64,000 nucleotides of DNA from Oscillospiraceae bacterium (GTDB lineage Bacteria; Bacillota; Clostridia; Oscillospirales; Acutalibacteraceae): NCBI GenBank assembly GCA_015066015.1, contig SVPE01000008.1, positions 32,820 through 96,819 on the forward strand, written 5' to 3'. The notes below the pieces were generated by a model, which worked only from the letters and a program-made list of their open reading frames with translations, did no database searches and was not told the DNA's origin. This document shows positions 7,322 through 16,501 of the stretch, piece after piece. Both the position numbers and the translations under genes were made by a program. Numbering within the stretch: position 1 is the stretch's first letter; every line of letters begins with the position of its first letter.

Positions 7322-8328
7322 GCTTTCTTATTCAGCAGACAATAATTTATGCCGTTCCGCTTATGACCGTAGCACTTGCAGGGGTATTTGCGGAAAGAAG
7401 CGGAATAGTCAACCTGGCACTTGAGGGAATTATGATTTTCGGTGCTTTTACGGGAGTTCTTTTCATAAATATTATGCAGACCGTTTTTTCTTTCCCGAAG
7501 GAAAACGCTATGCTTCTGATGCTTATGACAATGCTTTTTTCGGGAATCTGCGGCTTCATTTTTTCCTTTCTTCTTTCCTTTGCCGCAGTCAGACTGAAAT
7601 CCAACCAGACAGTAAGCGGCACTGCACTTAATATGCTGTCAGCGGCTCTTGTGATGTTTTTCATCAACCTTATTGCTAATCAGAATGTGCTTTCAATGGC
7701 AGAGGGTGACGCTTCAGGCTGGTTTATGATAAGAAAGTCTGCTCTCGGCTTTGACCCGAGGACCGACTACGGCTTTTTAGCCGAAACATTCTTTTTCAAA
7801 ACTTATCCCGCTTCTTACATCTGCATATTGCTTTTTATCCTTTTATCTGTTATGCTTTATAAAACACCCTTCGGGCTCAGACTGCGTGCCTGCGGTGAAA
7901 ATCCCCATGCGGCAGATTCCCTGGGCATCAGCGTACCGTCCATGCGTTACCTCGGCACGGGAATTTCCGGCTTTCTCTCGGGAATCGGCGGCTTTGTCTT
8001 TGCACTTACAACGGCAAACTGTTCGGCAAGCGGTGAGGTTGCAGGCTTCGGCTTTCTTGCACTTGCAGTTATGATCTTCGGCAACTGGACTCCCCTTCCC
8101 ATATTCGGTGCGTCTCTCCTTTTCGGAGTTTTCAAGTGTGTTGCCGCCGCATATTCCACCCTCGACATCAACGGTGACGGAAAATTTCTTCTTGCTGAGC
8201 TCGGAATAAGCACGAACTTTTACCGCATTCTCCCCTACCTTATAACACTTATTGTCCTTGCCTTCACTTCAAAGAAATCACGCTCACCAAGGGCAGCGGG
8301 CATACCTTTTGATAAATCATTGAGATAA
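7318..8328 (+). CDS. Nucleoside ABC transporter permease 2
   Basis: The 336-residue membrane protein is the second BPD_transp_2 permease (YufQ/NupC-like), opening with the typical AERSGIVNLALEGIM segment. It starts at a GTG that overlaps the stop codon of permease 1 by four bases. Paired permeases with one double ATPase form the membrane part of a nucleoside importer. The pyrimidine-nucleoside phosphorylase gene begins 23 bases further on. Confidence 0.92.
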   Translation: MSFLIQQTIIYAVPLMTVALAGVFAERSGIVNLALEGIMIFGAFTGVLFINIMQTVFSFPKENAMLLMLMTMLFSGICGFIFSFLLSFAAVRLKSNQTVSGTALNMLSAALVMFFINLIANQNVLSMAEGDASGWFMIRKSALGFDPRTDYGFLAETFFFKTYPASYICILLFILLSVMLYKTPFGLRLRACGENPHAADSLGISVPSMRYLGTGISGFLSGIGGFVFALTTANCSASGEVAGFGFLALAVMIFGNWTPLPIFGASLLFGVFKCVAAAYSTLDINGDGKFLLAELGISTNFYRILPYLITLIVLAFTSKKSRSPRAAGIPFDKSLR

Positions 8329-8351
8329 ATTTTAAAAAAGAGGTGCATTTT

Positions 8352-9653
8352 ATGAGAATATATGATATAATTTCTGATAAGCGTGATAACAAGGAGCTTA
8401 CAGACGAGCAGATACGCTTTTTTGTAAAAGGCTATACAAAGGGCGAAATTGAGCACTACCACGCTTCAGCCCTTCTTATGGCCATATATCTCAACGGAAT
8501 GACAGACAGAGAAACCGTCACTCTCACAAAGGAAATGGCAGAAAGCGGCGATATGCTCGACCTTTCAGCTATTGACGGCATAACGGTCGACAAGCACTCA
8601 ACGGGCGGTGTCGGTGACAAGACCACACTCATCGTAGCTCCCATTGTTGCCTCTGTCGGACTTAAAACTGCAAAAATGAGCGGCAGAGGACTCGGTCATA
8701 CCGGTGGCACTATTGATAAGCTTGAATCAATCGACGGATTTTGCACCTCACTTTCCCCCGAAATCTTTATTGATAAGGTAAAAAAGCACGGCATCTGTGT
8801 TGTGGGACAGTCAGGTGACCTTGCACCTGCCGACAAGAAAATCTATGCTCTTCGTGACGCTACGGCAACAGTAGGCTCAATGCCTCTTATCGCTTCGAGC
8901 ATTATGAGCAAGAAGCTTGCCGCAGGAGCCTCCTGCATCGTGCTTGACGTAAAAACGGGCAGCGGTGCCTTTATGAAAACTCCTGAGGATGCCGAGGCGC
9001 TTTCCGAAAAAATGGTAAACATCGGCAAAAGTGCAGGCAGAAAGGTTGCAGCCGTTATCTCCGATATGGATACACCCCTGGGTAAAAACATCGGCAACAG
9101 CCTTGAGGTTATCGAGGCTGTCGAGGTGCTTAAAAACGGTGAAAACTCCGACCTTCGTGAGGTTAGCCTTGTCCTTGCGGGAAACATCATTGCCCTTGCC
9201 GAGGGCATAAGTGCCGATGAGGGCATAAAGAAAGCCACCGCTCAGCTTGAAAGCGGTGCAGCCTATGAAAAATTCAGGGAATTTATAAGTGCTCAGGGAG
9301 GCGACCTCAGACAGATTGACGACCCCTCACTTTTCAAGCAGCCCCTTTATTCATCGGATGTGCTTTGTGCAGAGGACGGCTTCATCGGCAGTATGAATGC
9401 CGAAATGATAGGCTCTGCAAGTGTTATTCTCGGTGCAGGCAGAGTAAAAAAGGATGACCCCATTGACCACTCGGCAGGAATTATCCTTCACAGAAAAACC
9501 GGTGACAGAGTGCTCAAGGGCGAAAAAATCGCAACACTTTACACAGACAGTAAGGAAAGCTTTGACTCAGCAGAAAAGCTTATACGCCAAAGCATCACAG
9601 TCACCTCGGAAAAAATTGAAAGACCTCCTCTTATCTACAAGGTAATTTATTGA
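8352..9653 (+). CDS. pdp: Pyrimidine-nucleoside phosphorylase
   Basis: About 433 residues. The enzyme cleaves uridine, thymidine or deoxyuridine with phosphate to give the base and (deoxy)ribose 1-phosphate in the cytoplasm. The family signature SGRGLGHTGGTIDKLE is complete, as are the phosphate-loop residues KHSTGGVGDK and the glycine-rich GSGAFM. Length matches Firmicutes Pdp. ATG at 8352 is preferred over the GTG at 8343, which lies inside the AAGAGGTG ribosome site. As the last gene after the transporter it makes the operon an uptake-and-cleavage route for pyrimidine nucleosides. Confidence 0.95.
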   Translation: MRIYDIISDKRDNKELTDEQIRFFVKGYTKGEIEHYHASALLMAIYLNGMTDRETVTLTKEMAESGDMLDLSAIDGITVDKHSTGGVGDKTTLIVAPIVASVGLKTAKMSGRGLGHTGGTIDKLESIDGFCTSLSPEIFIDKVKKHGICVVGQSGDLAPADKKIYALRDATATVGSMPLIASSIMSKKLAAGASCIVLDVKTGSGAFMKTPEDAEALSEKMVNIGKSAGRKVAAVISDMDTPLGKNIGNSLEVIEAVEVLKNGENSDLREVSLVLAGNIIALAEGISADEGIKKATAQLESGAAYEKFREFISAQGGDLRQIDDPSLFKQPLYSSDVLCAEDGFIGSMNAEMIGSASVILGAGRVKKDDPIDHSAGIILHRKTGDRVLKGEKIATLYTDSKESFDSAEKLIRQSITVTSEKIERPPLIYKVIY

Positions 9654-9714
9654 TTTTCCAATACAAAATATATAATCCGTGCTGCTTTCGTCTCACGGGA
9701 AGAAAGGAATCGCC

Positions 9715-10749
9715 ATGAAAACAAAAGAATGCCCCCACTGCAAAACAAAAAACCCTAAGGCTGCCGTATTCTGCAAACGATGCGGAGCACTCTTCCGCAT
9801 CGAGGAGGAGCTTGACAACACAGTAGACGAAAAGACTATGAACAAAAAGAACATCATAGCCCTTGTTCTTTGTGCAGTTTTACTTGTTGCAGCCTTTCTT
9901 GTGTTCAAGTCGGGCTCTTCACCGAAAACCGAGAAAGTGACGGAGGCTCCCACACAGTCCACAACTGCAGCCTCCACCCTGCCCACAACGGCACCTCCCA
10001 CAACAGCTGTACCCACCACAACCCAGCCGTCAACTACCGAGGTACTTACTCTGCCCACACTTCCTCCCACAACTCAGCCCACAACAGCAAAACCCACAAC
10101 CACGGCTGCACCCTCTGAATCTGAAATACAGGAAATCTGTGACGAATACAATGCTCTTATTGAAAGCCTCAAGTACAGCGAGTATGAAATTTCTGTACAT
10201 AAGACTGTTGAAATCGGCCTTGAAATCACTGATTTCTCCATTCCCGTTTCAACAAGCACACTCAACACCTTCGTAGGCAGACTCATCCCCAAAACCGATG
10301 AAACCTACACCTTCAGCGGCGAAACTGCAAACGAAAACTCTTCAATTGTTCTTGCAGACTATATTCCTCCCCTCAACACCTCGGCGGATGTAACGGCTGA
10401 CTGTCTTAAAAATGCAGTAAAGAGCTCTGACGGCACAATCACACTTACCTTCAAGGAGGATAAGTCCACCTTTGCCGACAGAAAAACCACACCGCCGCCT
10501 TATGTTTCAACTGCCACTGAATACCTCAACTTCGAAACCTATGCGCTCGGCACGGTTGCAGTATCGAAGGCTGATATGACCTACCCCGAAACCGTAATCA
10601 CCGTCGAGGTTGACTCCTACGGCGACATTACAAAGCTCACAATCAGACAGCCCGTTGACCTCAAATGCACAGGCGGTGTAGGCGCACTTTCTGCTGATAT
10701 CGGTATGAAGCTTGATGCACACTCCGTATTCGAGGTAACCTATCTGTAA
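9715..10749 (+). CDS. Zinc-ribbon, single-pass membrane protein with Thr-rich linker
   Basis: The 344-residue protein begins with a CPHC-x(12)-CKRC zinc ribbon (about residues 5-24), then a charged stretch, one membrane segment (about residues 46-65), a long Thr/Pro-rich linker (about residues 75-135) and a C-terminal domain of about 200 residues that would be outside the cell. Start at 9715 has AAAGG 7 bases upstream. The zinc-ribbon-plus-membrane layout is common in Firmicutes proteins of unknown function, and I do not recognise the outer domain. A weak promoter (TTGATT, 15-base spacer, TATAAT) may lie at 9650-9676. A terminator follows. Confidence 0.8.
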   Translation: MKTKECPHCKTKNPKAAVFCKRCGALFRIEEELDNTVDEKTMNKKNIIALVLCAVLLVAAFLVFKSGSSPKTEKVTEAPTQSTTAASTLPTTAPPTTAVPTTTQPSTTEVLTLPTLPPTTQPTTAKPTTTAAPSESEIQEICDEYNALIESLKYSEYEISVHKTVEIGLEITDFSIPVSTSTLNTFVGRLIPKTDETYTFSGETANENSSIVLADYIPPLNTSADVTADCLKNAVKSSDGTITLTFKEDKSTFADRKTTPPPYVSTATEYLNFETYALGTVAVSKADMTYPETVITVEVDSYGDITKLTIRQPVDLKCTGGVGALSADIGMKLDAHSVFEVTYL

Positions 10750-10890
10750 AAACTGTCGATAAAGGCACAAGAGCAACAATGCACAGAAACGCGCAAAAAC
10801 GTTGATGTGATAAAAATCAAGAGCAACAATGCTTAAAAATGGCAATAAAAAATCAGATACAAAAATTAAATTCAAAGCTATAAGATGAAA

Positions 10891-10921
10891 AACTGTCGGG
10901 AGAAAATCCCGACAGTTCTTT
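10891..10921. terminator. Two-way terminator
   Basis: AACTGTCGGG (10891-10900) pairs with CCCGACAGTT (10908-10917) around a 7-base loop. The minus strand continues with TTTTTC and the plus strand with CTTTGTTTT. It ends both the zinc-ribbon gene and the converging flavoprotein gene. In the stretch before it, the 15-mer CAAGAGCAACAATGC occurs twice, at 10768 and 10818. Confidence 0.85.
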
Positions 10922-10933
10922 GTTTTATTCCCC

Positions 10934-12259
10934 TTACAGTGAAAGATAAAGCTTCTTCCACTTCTGGAATTTTCTTTCGTCGTACTCCTTAGGCATTGAC
11001 TTTGCAATAACGGGAGTAAGAGGCACTGCGCTCAGAGCGCCCACAAGGTGAGGCACAATCTTGATCATAGGTCCGCAGTTGAGCACGATGTGAAGCAGCT
11101 GCTTTATCGGAAGCACAAGGGGCTCACCGTCTGCAACGGAGAACTGCTGCTCGGTAAGAATCTTCTTTCTGAGAATGTAGTTGATATCATCAGCCGTAAC
11201 ATAGGTGAAAAAGTTCTTGAAAGCGTCAAGAAGAAGGTAATTCTGACCCTGCTCCTGGAAATAATTATACTCATACTTCCACAGATTTCTCAGTGAAAAT
11301 GCACCCATACCGATATCCTTTACACAGTCGGCAAGGTACTTACCGCCCATAATGCTCAGCACAAGACCGCTGCCGCTGAGAGGAATCGTCATACCTGCAC
11401 TGTCACCTACTGCAGCATAGCCGTTGTAAACGATTTTCGGGAGCATTCTTGAAATGGGGATACGCATAATCTGTTCGCCGCCGCGAAGCACCTTTTCACC
11501 GACAAAGGGGTATCTGCTTCTGAAGTCGCCAATGTAATCTTCTACCTCATCCATGGTAAGCTCTCCGCTCATTTTGAATTTACCGACAATAATATCAACG
11601 AATTTCTTATCAACAATAGTCCAGCTGATACCCGGCTTGTCGCGGTGGAAGAATGTAACATTATAAGGCGGGTCAGTTTCTGCGCCTGTGGTGTTGTCAA
11701 AATAAATACGGTAAGCGTTGAAGATGTTTCTGTCTTCAAAATCCTTTACGATGCCGAAGGATTCGGGAAGCTGGCTTCTTACAACGGAATCCATACCTGC
11801 AGCATCAATAAGAAGTTCACTTTCAAGAATAACTTCCTTGCCGCCGTCAATAATTTTTATACCTGCAACTCTGTCGCCGTCGATTACGGGGCCGACAATC
11901 GGTGTTTCGAAAACAAGCTTTACACCTGCCTTGTCTGCTTCTGCAAAAAGGTGTGCGGTAAGGCCCTTTCTTTCCATATGTACACGTCTGCCGATACCCT
12001 TATCGTAAGGCATTCTGAGAATGTGCTGACCGTTGGGGCTCATATATGCCATGTGGTGAGACTTGATGTAAATGCTTTCATCGGGACGGGCGATACCTGC
12101 AAAGTCAAAGGCCGAAAGCTCGATTGCATCCTCCCAGTCATAGCCCATATCTTCTCTTTTCTGTTTTTCAACAACTGTTACGTCATAACCGTCCCTTGCA
12201 AGATTTATAGCAGCTGACAGACCGCCGTGACCTGCACCGGCAACAACAATTTTTCTCAT
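10934..12259 (-). CDS. FAD-dependent oxidoreductase (geranylgeranyl-reductase-like)
   Basis: The 441-residue protein opens with a dinucleotide-binding motif GAGHGGLSAA and an acidic end to strand 2 (VVEK), and has the second FAD motif GYAAVGDSAGMTIPLSGSG. This pattern fits the geranylgeranyl reductase/squalene-epoxidase-like group of flavoproteins. The substrate cannot be read from the sequence. It stands alone between two other transcription units, with its own consensus promoter at 12305-12332 and a terminator at 10891. Confidence 0.85.
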   Translation of the reverse strand: MRKIVVAGAGHGGLSAAINLARDGYDVTVVEKQKREDMGYDWEDAIELSAFDFAGIARPDESIYIKSHHMAYMSPNGQHILRMPYDKGIGRRVHMERKGLTAHLFAEADKAGVKLVFETPIVGPVIDGDRVAGIKIIDGGKEVILESELLIDAAGMDSVVRSQLPESFGIVKDFEDRNIFNAYRIYFDNTTGAETDPPYNVTFFHRDKPGISWTIVDKKFVDIIVGKFKMSGELTMDEVEDYIGDFRSRYPFVGEKVLRGGEQIMRIPISRMLPKIVYNGYAAVGDSAGMTIPLSGSGLVLSIMGGKYLADCVKDIGMGAFSLRNLWKYEYNYFQEQGQNYLLLDAFKNFFTYVTADDINYILRKKILTEQQFSVADGEPLVLPIKQLLHIVLNCGPMIKIVPHLVGALSAVPLTPVIAKSMPKEYDERKFQKWKKLYLSL

Positions 12260-12304
12260 ATTTTTTCCCTCTCTTGAAATGAATTAAAAATAATTTATAA
12301 AATA

Positions 12305-12332
12305 ATTATATACCTTATGAACAATTTGTCAA
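12305..12332 (-). promoter_or_regulatory. Promoter of flavoprotein gene
   Basis: On the minus strand TTGACA (12332-12327), a 16-base spacer and TATAAT (12310-12305) precede the ATG at 12259 by about 40 bases, with AGAGAGGGA as ribosome site. Confidence 0.8.
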
Positions 12333-12493
12333 CGAAAAAACGGCACAAAAATCAAAAATCCGACCATTTTCGAGTTTTTTGTATCAATTGTTACTACCCG
12401 GGAAATCAGTGCTTTATCGCTTTATTTATAAAGGCAAAGCTTCTTCTTTTTTTAAGGAAATTTTCCTTATTTTTATACACCAAATCTATTGAT

Positions 12494-12527
12494 TTGACAA
12501 AGAAAAAAATGTATACTTTAAAAGTAT
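12494..12527 (+). promoter_or_regulatory. Candidate promoter and operator of the acylation cluster
   Basis: TTGACA at 12494-12499 is followed after 17 bases by TTTAAA (12517-12522), a weak -10. A perfect palindrome ATACTTT-A-AAAGTAT (12513-12527) covers the -10 region and could be a regulator site. The SGNH gene begins at 12556 with a GAGGTG site upstream. Confidence 0.5.
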
Positions 12528-12555
12528 GTAGTATTTTGTATTATTGAGGTGAATT

Positions 12556-13353
12556 ATGAAAAAAATTGTCGTATACGGCATTGTTTTTCTTTCAATTGCT
12601 GCAGTTATGTTTTCTAACCTCAGCGCCTTTTTCACGGCTGACCCGTCAGACAAGACGGACACGGGAGAAGGCAAGAGTATATTTGATAAATTCAACAGCG
12701 ACGCCAAGGAAATCGAAGATGAAATCCGCGAGGCAGAAAGAAAGCGTCTTGAGGAATTCGGCGGCTCAACGTCAGCACAGATTGAAGAAACCCTTGTTAA
12801 GCTTGAAACGGGAGAATTGACCCTCAGGCAGATTTTTGCAAACACTTTTTTTGCCGGAGATTCCCTTATGAACGGACTTGAAATCTACGGAATACTCAAC
12901 ACAGACAAGCTTTCAACCCAGGTGAGCGCCTCCCTTTCACACCTTGAAGAGAGCATACCCGCAATTGTCAGGGCAAATCCGCAGAATATAATTCTTCACT
13001 ACGGAATCAATATGATTTCTGCCCAGCAGTCCCAGCTTGACCGCTTCATTGAGGATTATTCCGACCTGGTTTGTGAAATAAAGGAAAAGCTGCCCAAGGC
13101 AAGAATTATCGTAAGCGGACTTTTCCCTGTTGACACAACAATCGAAACCCGAGAGCAGTTCAAAAAAACAGGTGACTACAACAAGGCACTCAATGCAATG
13201 TGCGAGGCTCAGGACATTGAATTTCTTGATTCAACAGACGCCTTCAAGGGCAATGAGGATTATTACGCCTATGACGGAATACATGTTTCCTCGGGATTCT
13301 ATTCAAATGTGTGGCTTCCCTATATCATTGAAAACAAGGGGATAATCGGATGA
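12556..13353 (+). CDS. Secreted or anchored SGNH hydrolase-like protein
   Basis: The 265-residue protein has an N-terminal membrane or signal segment (about residues 4-24), a short charged helix region, then an SGNH/GDSL-type domain. Catalytic blocks are visible: AGDS with Ser103, YGIN with Asn152, and DGIH with Asp240 and His243. Such enzymes add or remove acyl esters on extracellular glycans and often accompany MBOAT transferases. Its stop overlaps the next start (ATGA), and a DUF4358 gene, an MBOAT gene and a DHHW gene follow, so a role in modifying a surface polymer is likely. Whether it acts as transferase or esterase is open. Confidence 0.82.
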   Translation: MKKIVVYGIVFLSIAAVMFSNLSAFFTADPSDKTDTGEGKSIFDKFNSDAKEIEDEIREAERKRLEEFGGSTSAQIEETLVKLETGELTLRQIFANTFFAGDSLMNGLEIYGILNTDKLSTQVSASLSHLEESIPAIVRANPQNIILHYGINMISAQQSQLDRFIEDYSDLVCEIKEKLPKARIIVSGLFPVDTTIETREQFKKTGDYNKALNAMCEAQDIEFLDSTDAFKGNEDYYAYDGIHVSSGFYSNVWLPYIIENKGIIG

Positions 13354-13829
13354 AAAAAATACTTCTCAGACTCGGCGAGCTTCTGTGTGTTGCCGCCCTT
13401 ATCGCGTTTATTGTCTTTGTCTCTTCCGAAGAAAAGAAAAGCGATGTTCCCATAGACGAGGTCTATACATCCGTAGAGACACTTTGCGACCTCGAAGGGC
13501 TCGGAAAGGGCAGCGTGACAGAATTAAAAAAACAGTTTGCCCTTGACACAGAGAGCATAGAGGATTTTTACTATTACCGCAGCGATTCGGTTATGGATGT
13601 AAGGGAGCTTCTCATTCTTTCGCTCCGGGACATCACCCTGCAGGAAAGCACGCAGGAAATTATCCGCACCTACGCAAATGAAAAAAAGCAGATTTTCTCT
13701 TCCTATGCACCCCGTGAGGAAGAAATGCTGGCTTCACATCTGCTCGTTGCAAAAAACGGATATATTCTCTTTTATGTCGGAGATAATACCGAAGCCGTCG
13801 CTTCAGAATTTACAAAAGCTATCTCTTAA
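13350..13829 (+). CDS. DUF4358-type small exported protein
   Basis: The 159-residue protein has one N-terminal membrane segment (about residues 7-25) followed by an outer domain of about 130 residues resembling DUF4358, which is frequently found beside MBOAT genes in Clostridia. The function is unknown; position and coupling (ATGA overlap with the SGNH gene, 20 bases before the MBOAT gene) suggest an accessory part of the same acylation machinery. Confidence 0.75.
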   Translation: MKKILLRLGELLCVAALIAFIVFVSSEEKKSDVPIDEVYTSVETLCDLEGLGKGSVTELKKQFALDTESIEDFYYYRSDSVMDVRELLILSLRDITLQESTQEIIRTYANEKKQIFSSYAPREEEMLASHLLVAKNGYILFYVGDNTEAVASEFTKAIS

Positions 13830-13849
13830 GAATTTTAAGGTGAATTTTT

Positions 13850-15256
13850 ATGGTATTCAGCAGTGCAACCTTTTTGTTTGCCTTTCTGCCCGTTACCCTG
13901 ATACTTTATTTTTTCAGACTATTCCCCGGTAACGAGAAAAAGGAAATCTCAAAAAAGAATATCATACTTCTTCTTTCAAGCCTCCTGTTTTATGCGTGGG
14001 GCGAGCCTGTCTATGTCCTGCTGATGATGCTGAGCATCCTTTTCAACTATCTTATAGGTCGCGATATGGAAATGCACAGAGAAAACAAGGCTAAAATGAG
14101 GCTCATACTTATTGCAGGTCTTGCTTTCAATATATTCGCTCTCGGATTTTTCAAGTATTCGGGCTTCATAGCAGATATCTTTTCCTCAGAATCCGACTTT
14201 ACCGCGCCCTCTCTTCCCGTAGGAATATCCTTTTACACCTTCCAGATTATTTCTTATATAGTTGATGTTTACCGCGGTACACCCGCACAAAAGAAAATAG
14301 TCCCATTTGCCTGCTATATCACAATGTTTCCTCAGCTTATTGCAGGACCTATTGTTCAGTACGGAGACATTGAAAAGCAGCTTTACAGCCGCAAAATCAC
14401 CTCTCAGAAAATGGCGGCAGGTATCATTTTCTTCATAAGAGGTCTGGGTAAAAAAGTCCTTTTTGCAAATACAATAGGCGCATTTTACACTGAAGTAAGT
14501 GCTCTTGAAGTAAGCAGCCTCAGCGTTGCCACTGCCTGGCTTGGTATCATCTGCTACACCCTGCAGATTTATTTTGATTTCAGCGGCTACTCGGATATGG
14601 CAGTAGGCCTCGGAAAAATGCTTGGCTTTGATTTCTATATGAATTTCAACTTCCCCTACAAGGCAAAAAGCGTAACCGAATTCTGGAGAAGATGGCACAT
14701 AAGTCTCGGCAACTGGTTCAGAGATTATGTCTACATTCCTCTGGGCGGCAACAGAGTGAGCATTCCCCGTAACATTTTCAACATCCTTACAGTCTGGACT
14801 CTTACGGGTCTCTGGCACGGCGCCGCATGGAATTTCATTGCCTGGGGCGCACTTTACGGTCTGCTTCTGATTATCGAAAAATTCCTTCTCAAGAAAATTC
14901 TTGATAAAATCCCCTCCTTCATACGCCACGCGGGCACAATGCTTGTTGTTATGATAGGCTGGGTATTTTTCTCGCACGAAAGCTTCACCGACGCCTTCAC
15001 CTATATAAAGGCGATGTTCGGTCTTCTCGGAAATCCCCTTACGGATTCCGTTTCGGCTTATCTTTTATCGGGAGCCTGGCTTTCAGCGGTCATTATGAGC
15101 CTTTCCGCCTTCGGCTTCTTTGAAAAGCTCCCGAGACCGAAAAACTTCCGCATCAACACCGCAGTAATGACGGTAGCCTATATGCTGATTTTCATTCTCA
15201 GCATCGCATACCTCATAAGCGAAACCTATAACCCCTTCCTCTATTTCAGATTCTGA
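13850..15256 (+). CDS. MBOAT-family O-acyltransferase (AlgI/DltB-like)
   Basis: The 468-residue polytopic membrane protein is of the AlgI/PatA/DltB type. It has the conserved GISFYTFQIISY and YFDFSGYSDMA segments, FWRRWHISL near residue 280, and the catalytic His in LTGLWHGAAWNF (His323). MBOAT proteins carry acyl groups across or within the membrane for O-acylation of alginate, peptidoglycan or other polymers. No dltA or dltC homologue is near, and the DHHW partner that follows matches the AlgJ/AlgX arrangement, so O-acetylation of an extracellular polysaccharide is the best inference. Confidence 0.92.
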   Translation: MVFSSATFLFAFLPVTLILYFFRLFPGNEKKEISKKNIILLLSSLLFYAWGEPVYVLLMMLSILFNYLIGRDMEMHRENKAKMRLILIAGLAFNIFALGFFKYSGFIADIFSSESDFTAPSLPVGISFYTFQIISYIVDVYRGTPAQKKIVPFACYITMFPQLIAGPIVQYGDIEKQLYSRKITSQKMAAGIIFFIRGLGKKVLFANTIGAFYTEVSALEVSSLSVATAWLGIICYTLQIYFDFSGYSDMAVGLGKMLGFDFYMNFNFPYKAKSVTEFWRRWHISLGNWFRDYVYIPLGGNRVSIPRNIFNILTVWTLTGLWHGAAWNFIAWGALYGLLLIIEKFLLKKILDKIPSFIRHAGTMLVVMIGWVFFSHESFTDAFTYIKAMFGLLGNPLTDSVSAYLLSGAWLSAVIMSLSAFGFFEKLPRPKNFRINTAVMTVAYMLIFILSIAYLISETYNPFLYFRF

Positions 15257-15286
15257 TAAAGCAAATTTTCTAAAAGGAAACCGACA

Positions 15287-16462
15287 ATGAACAAAGAAAA
15301 AAACAACTCAGGCAACAACAAAATAAAGTCTTCCCGGGGCAGAGTGACTTTCTTTGTCCTTATTCTCAGTTTCTTTCTTATCGTAGGTACGGTGTCTTTT
15401 ACAGGCATTATTACACCCGACAGAGACTTCAGCGAAAACGAAAACAGAGTCCTTGCCTCAATGCCTGCGCTCACCCTGCAGTCCCTTGCAGACGGCAGCT
15501 TTATGAAAAAGGCTGAAACCTATCTTGCCGACCAGTTCCCCTTCAGAGACACGGCAATCCGCTTTAAAAGCCTCGTCGACCGCGCCCTCGGTAAAACAGA
15601 AGAAAACGGAGCATACGTAGGAAAAAACGGCTTTCTTTTCGATAAGCCCTCTGCACCTGACAAGACAAAAATCACCGATGTAATACTTTCCGTAAACCGC
15701 TTTGCCGAAAGAAACACCGATATCGATGTTTCTTTTGCCCTTGTGCCGAACAGTACCTTCATCTACGCAGACAATCTTCCTGATTATGTAAGCCTCCCCG
15801 ATCAGAAGGCACAAATCAAGGCCTTTTACGGCAAGCTTTCCGATGAAATCACACCCGTCAACACCGTAAAGCCTCTTCTTCATGCCTCCTCTGAGCATCA
15901 GGTTTTCTACAAAACAGATCATCACTGGACTACCCGCGGTGCTTTCAGCGTGTTTTCCGAAATTGCAAGGGTGCTCGAAATTGACGCAACAGAGGCTGAC
16001 TTCGAGTTTTTCACCGTATCCGACAGCTTCAAGGGGACTCTCAGCTCAAAGGTAACCTCTTCACCGTCTGCCGACAGTGTGGAAATATGCATCCCAAAGG
16101 ACAACAGTGTCCGCTTTTACATTGATTTTTACGGTGAAAAAGAAAAAAGCTCTACCTTCTTTTACAAGGACAAGCTTGAAACAAAAAATCACTATGAGGT
16201 TTTTCTCGGAGGTAATTACGGAAAGCTTACTGTCACGACCTCCCTTGAGGGCGGAAGAAAGCTCCTTATCATCAAGGACTCCTTTGCAAACTGCCTTATT
16301 CCTCTGCTTACACCTTACTTTTCAAAAATAACTGTACTCGACCCCCGCTATATGACAGAGGGCATCTCCGAAGTGCTTGAGGGAGACAATTACACAGATG
16401 CACTCTTTTTATACAATGTAAACACTCTTTTGCAGGACACCTCCATCAGGGATGTACTGTAA
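15287..16462 (+). CDS. DHHW-family (AlgJ/AlgX-like) acylation partner
   Basis: The 391-residue protein has one membrane anchor (about residues 21-42), a conserved region around FSENENR, the GKNGFLF motif near 112-118, and the DHHW motif at 211-214 that gives the family its name. A later IKDSF would hold the active Ser of this SGNH-like fold. Proteins of this type transfer the acyl group to the polymer after the MBOAT partner. It lies 30 bases after the MBOAT gene, with an AAAGGAAAC site before its ATG. Confidence 0.88.
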   Translation: MNKEKNNSGNNKIKSSRGRVTFFVLILSFFLIVGTVSFTGIITPDRDFSENENRVLASMPALTLQSLADGSFMKKAETYLADQFPFRDTAIRFKSLVDRALGKTEENGAYVGKNGFLFDKPSAPDKTKITDVILSVNRFAERNTDIDVSFALVPNSTFIYADNLPDYVSLPDQKAQIKAFYGKLSDEITPVNTVKPLLHASSEHQVFYKTDHHWTTRGAFSVFSEIARVLEIDATEADFEFFTVSDSFKGTLSSKVTSSPSADSVEICIPKDNSVRFYIDFYGEKEKSSTFFYKDKLETKNHYEVFLGGNYGKLTVTTSLEGGRKLLIIKDSFANCLIPLLTPYFSKITVLDPRYMTEGISEVLEGDNYTDALFLYNVNTLLQDTSIRDVL

Positions 16463-16501
16463 AGAATGAAAATAAACAGATATTAAAGGGAAAGAAGTAA
16501 A

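Noticed and set aside
14186..14977. A 263-residue minus-strand open frame inside the MBOAT gene
   Set aside because: The MBOAT frame has the full family motifs and operon context; the reverse frame has neither.
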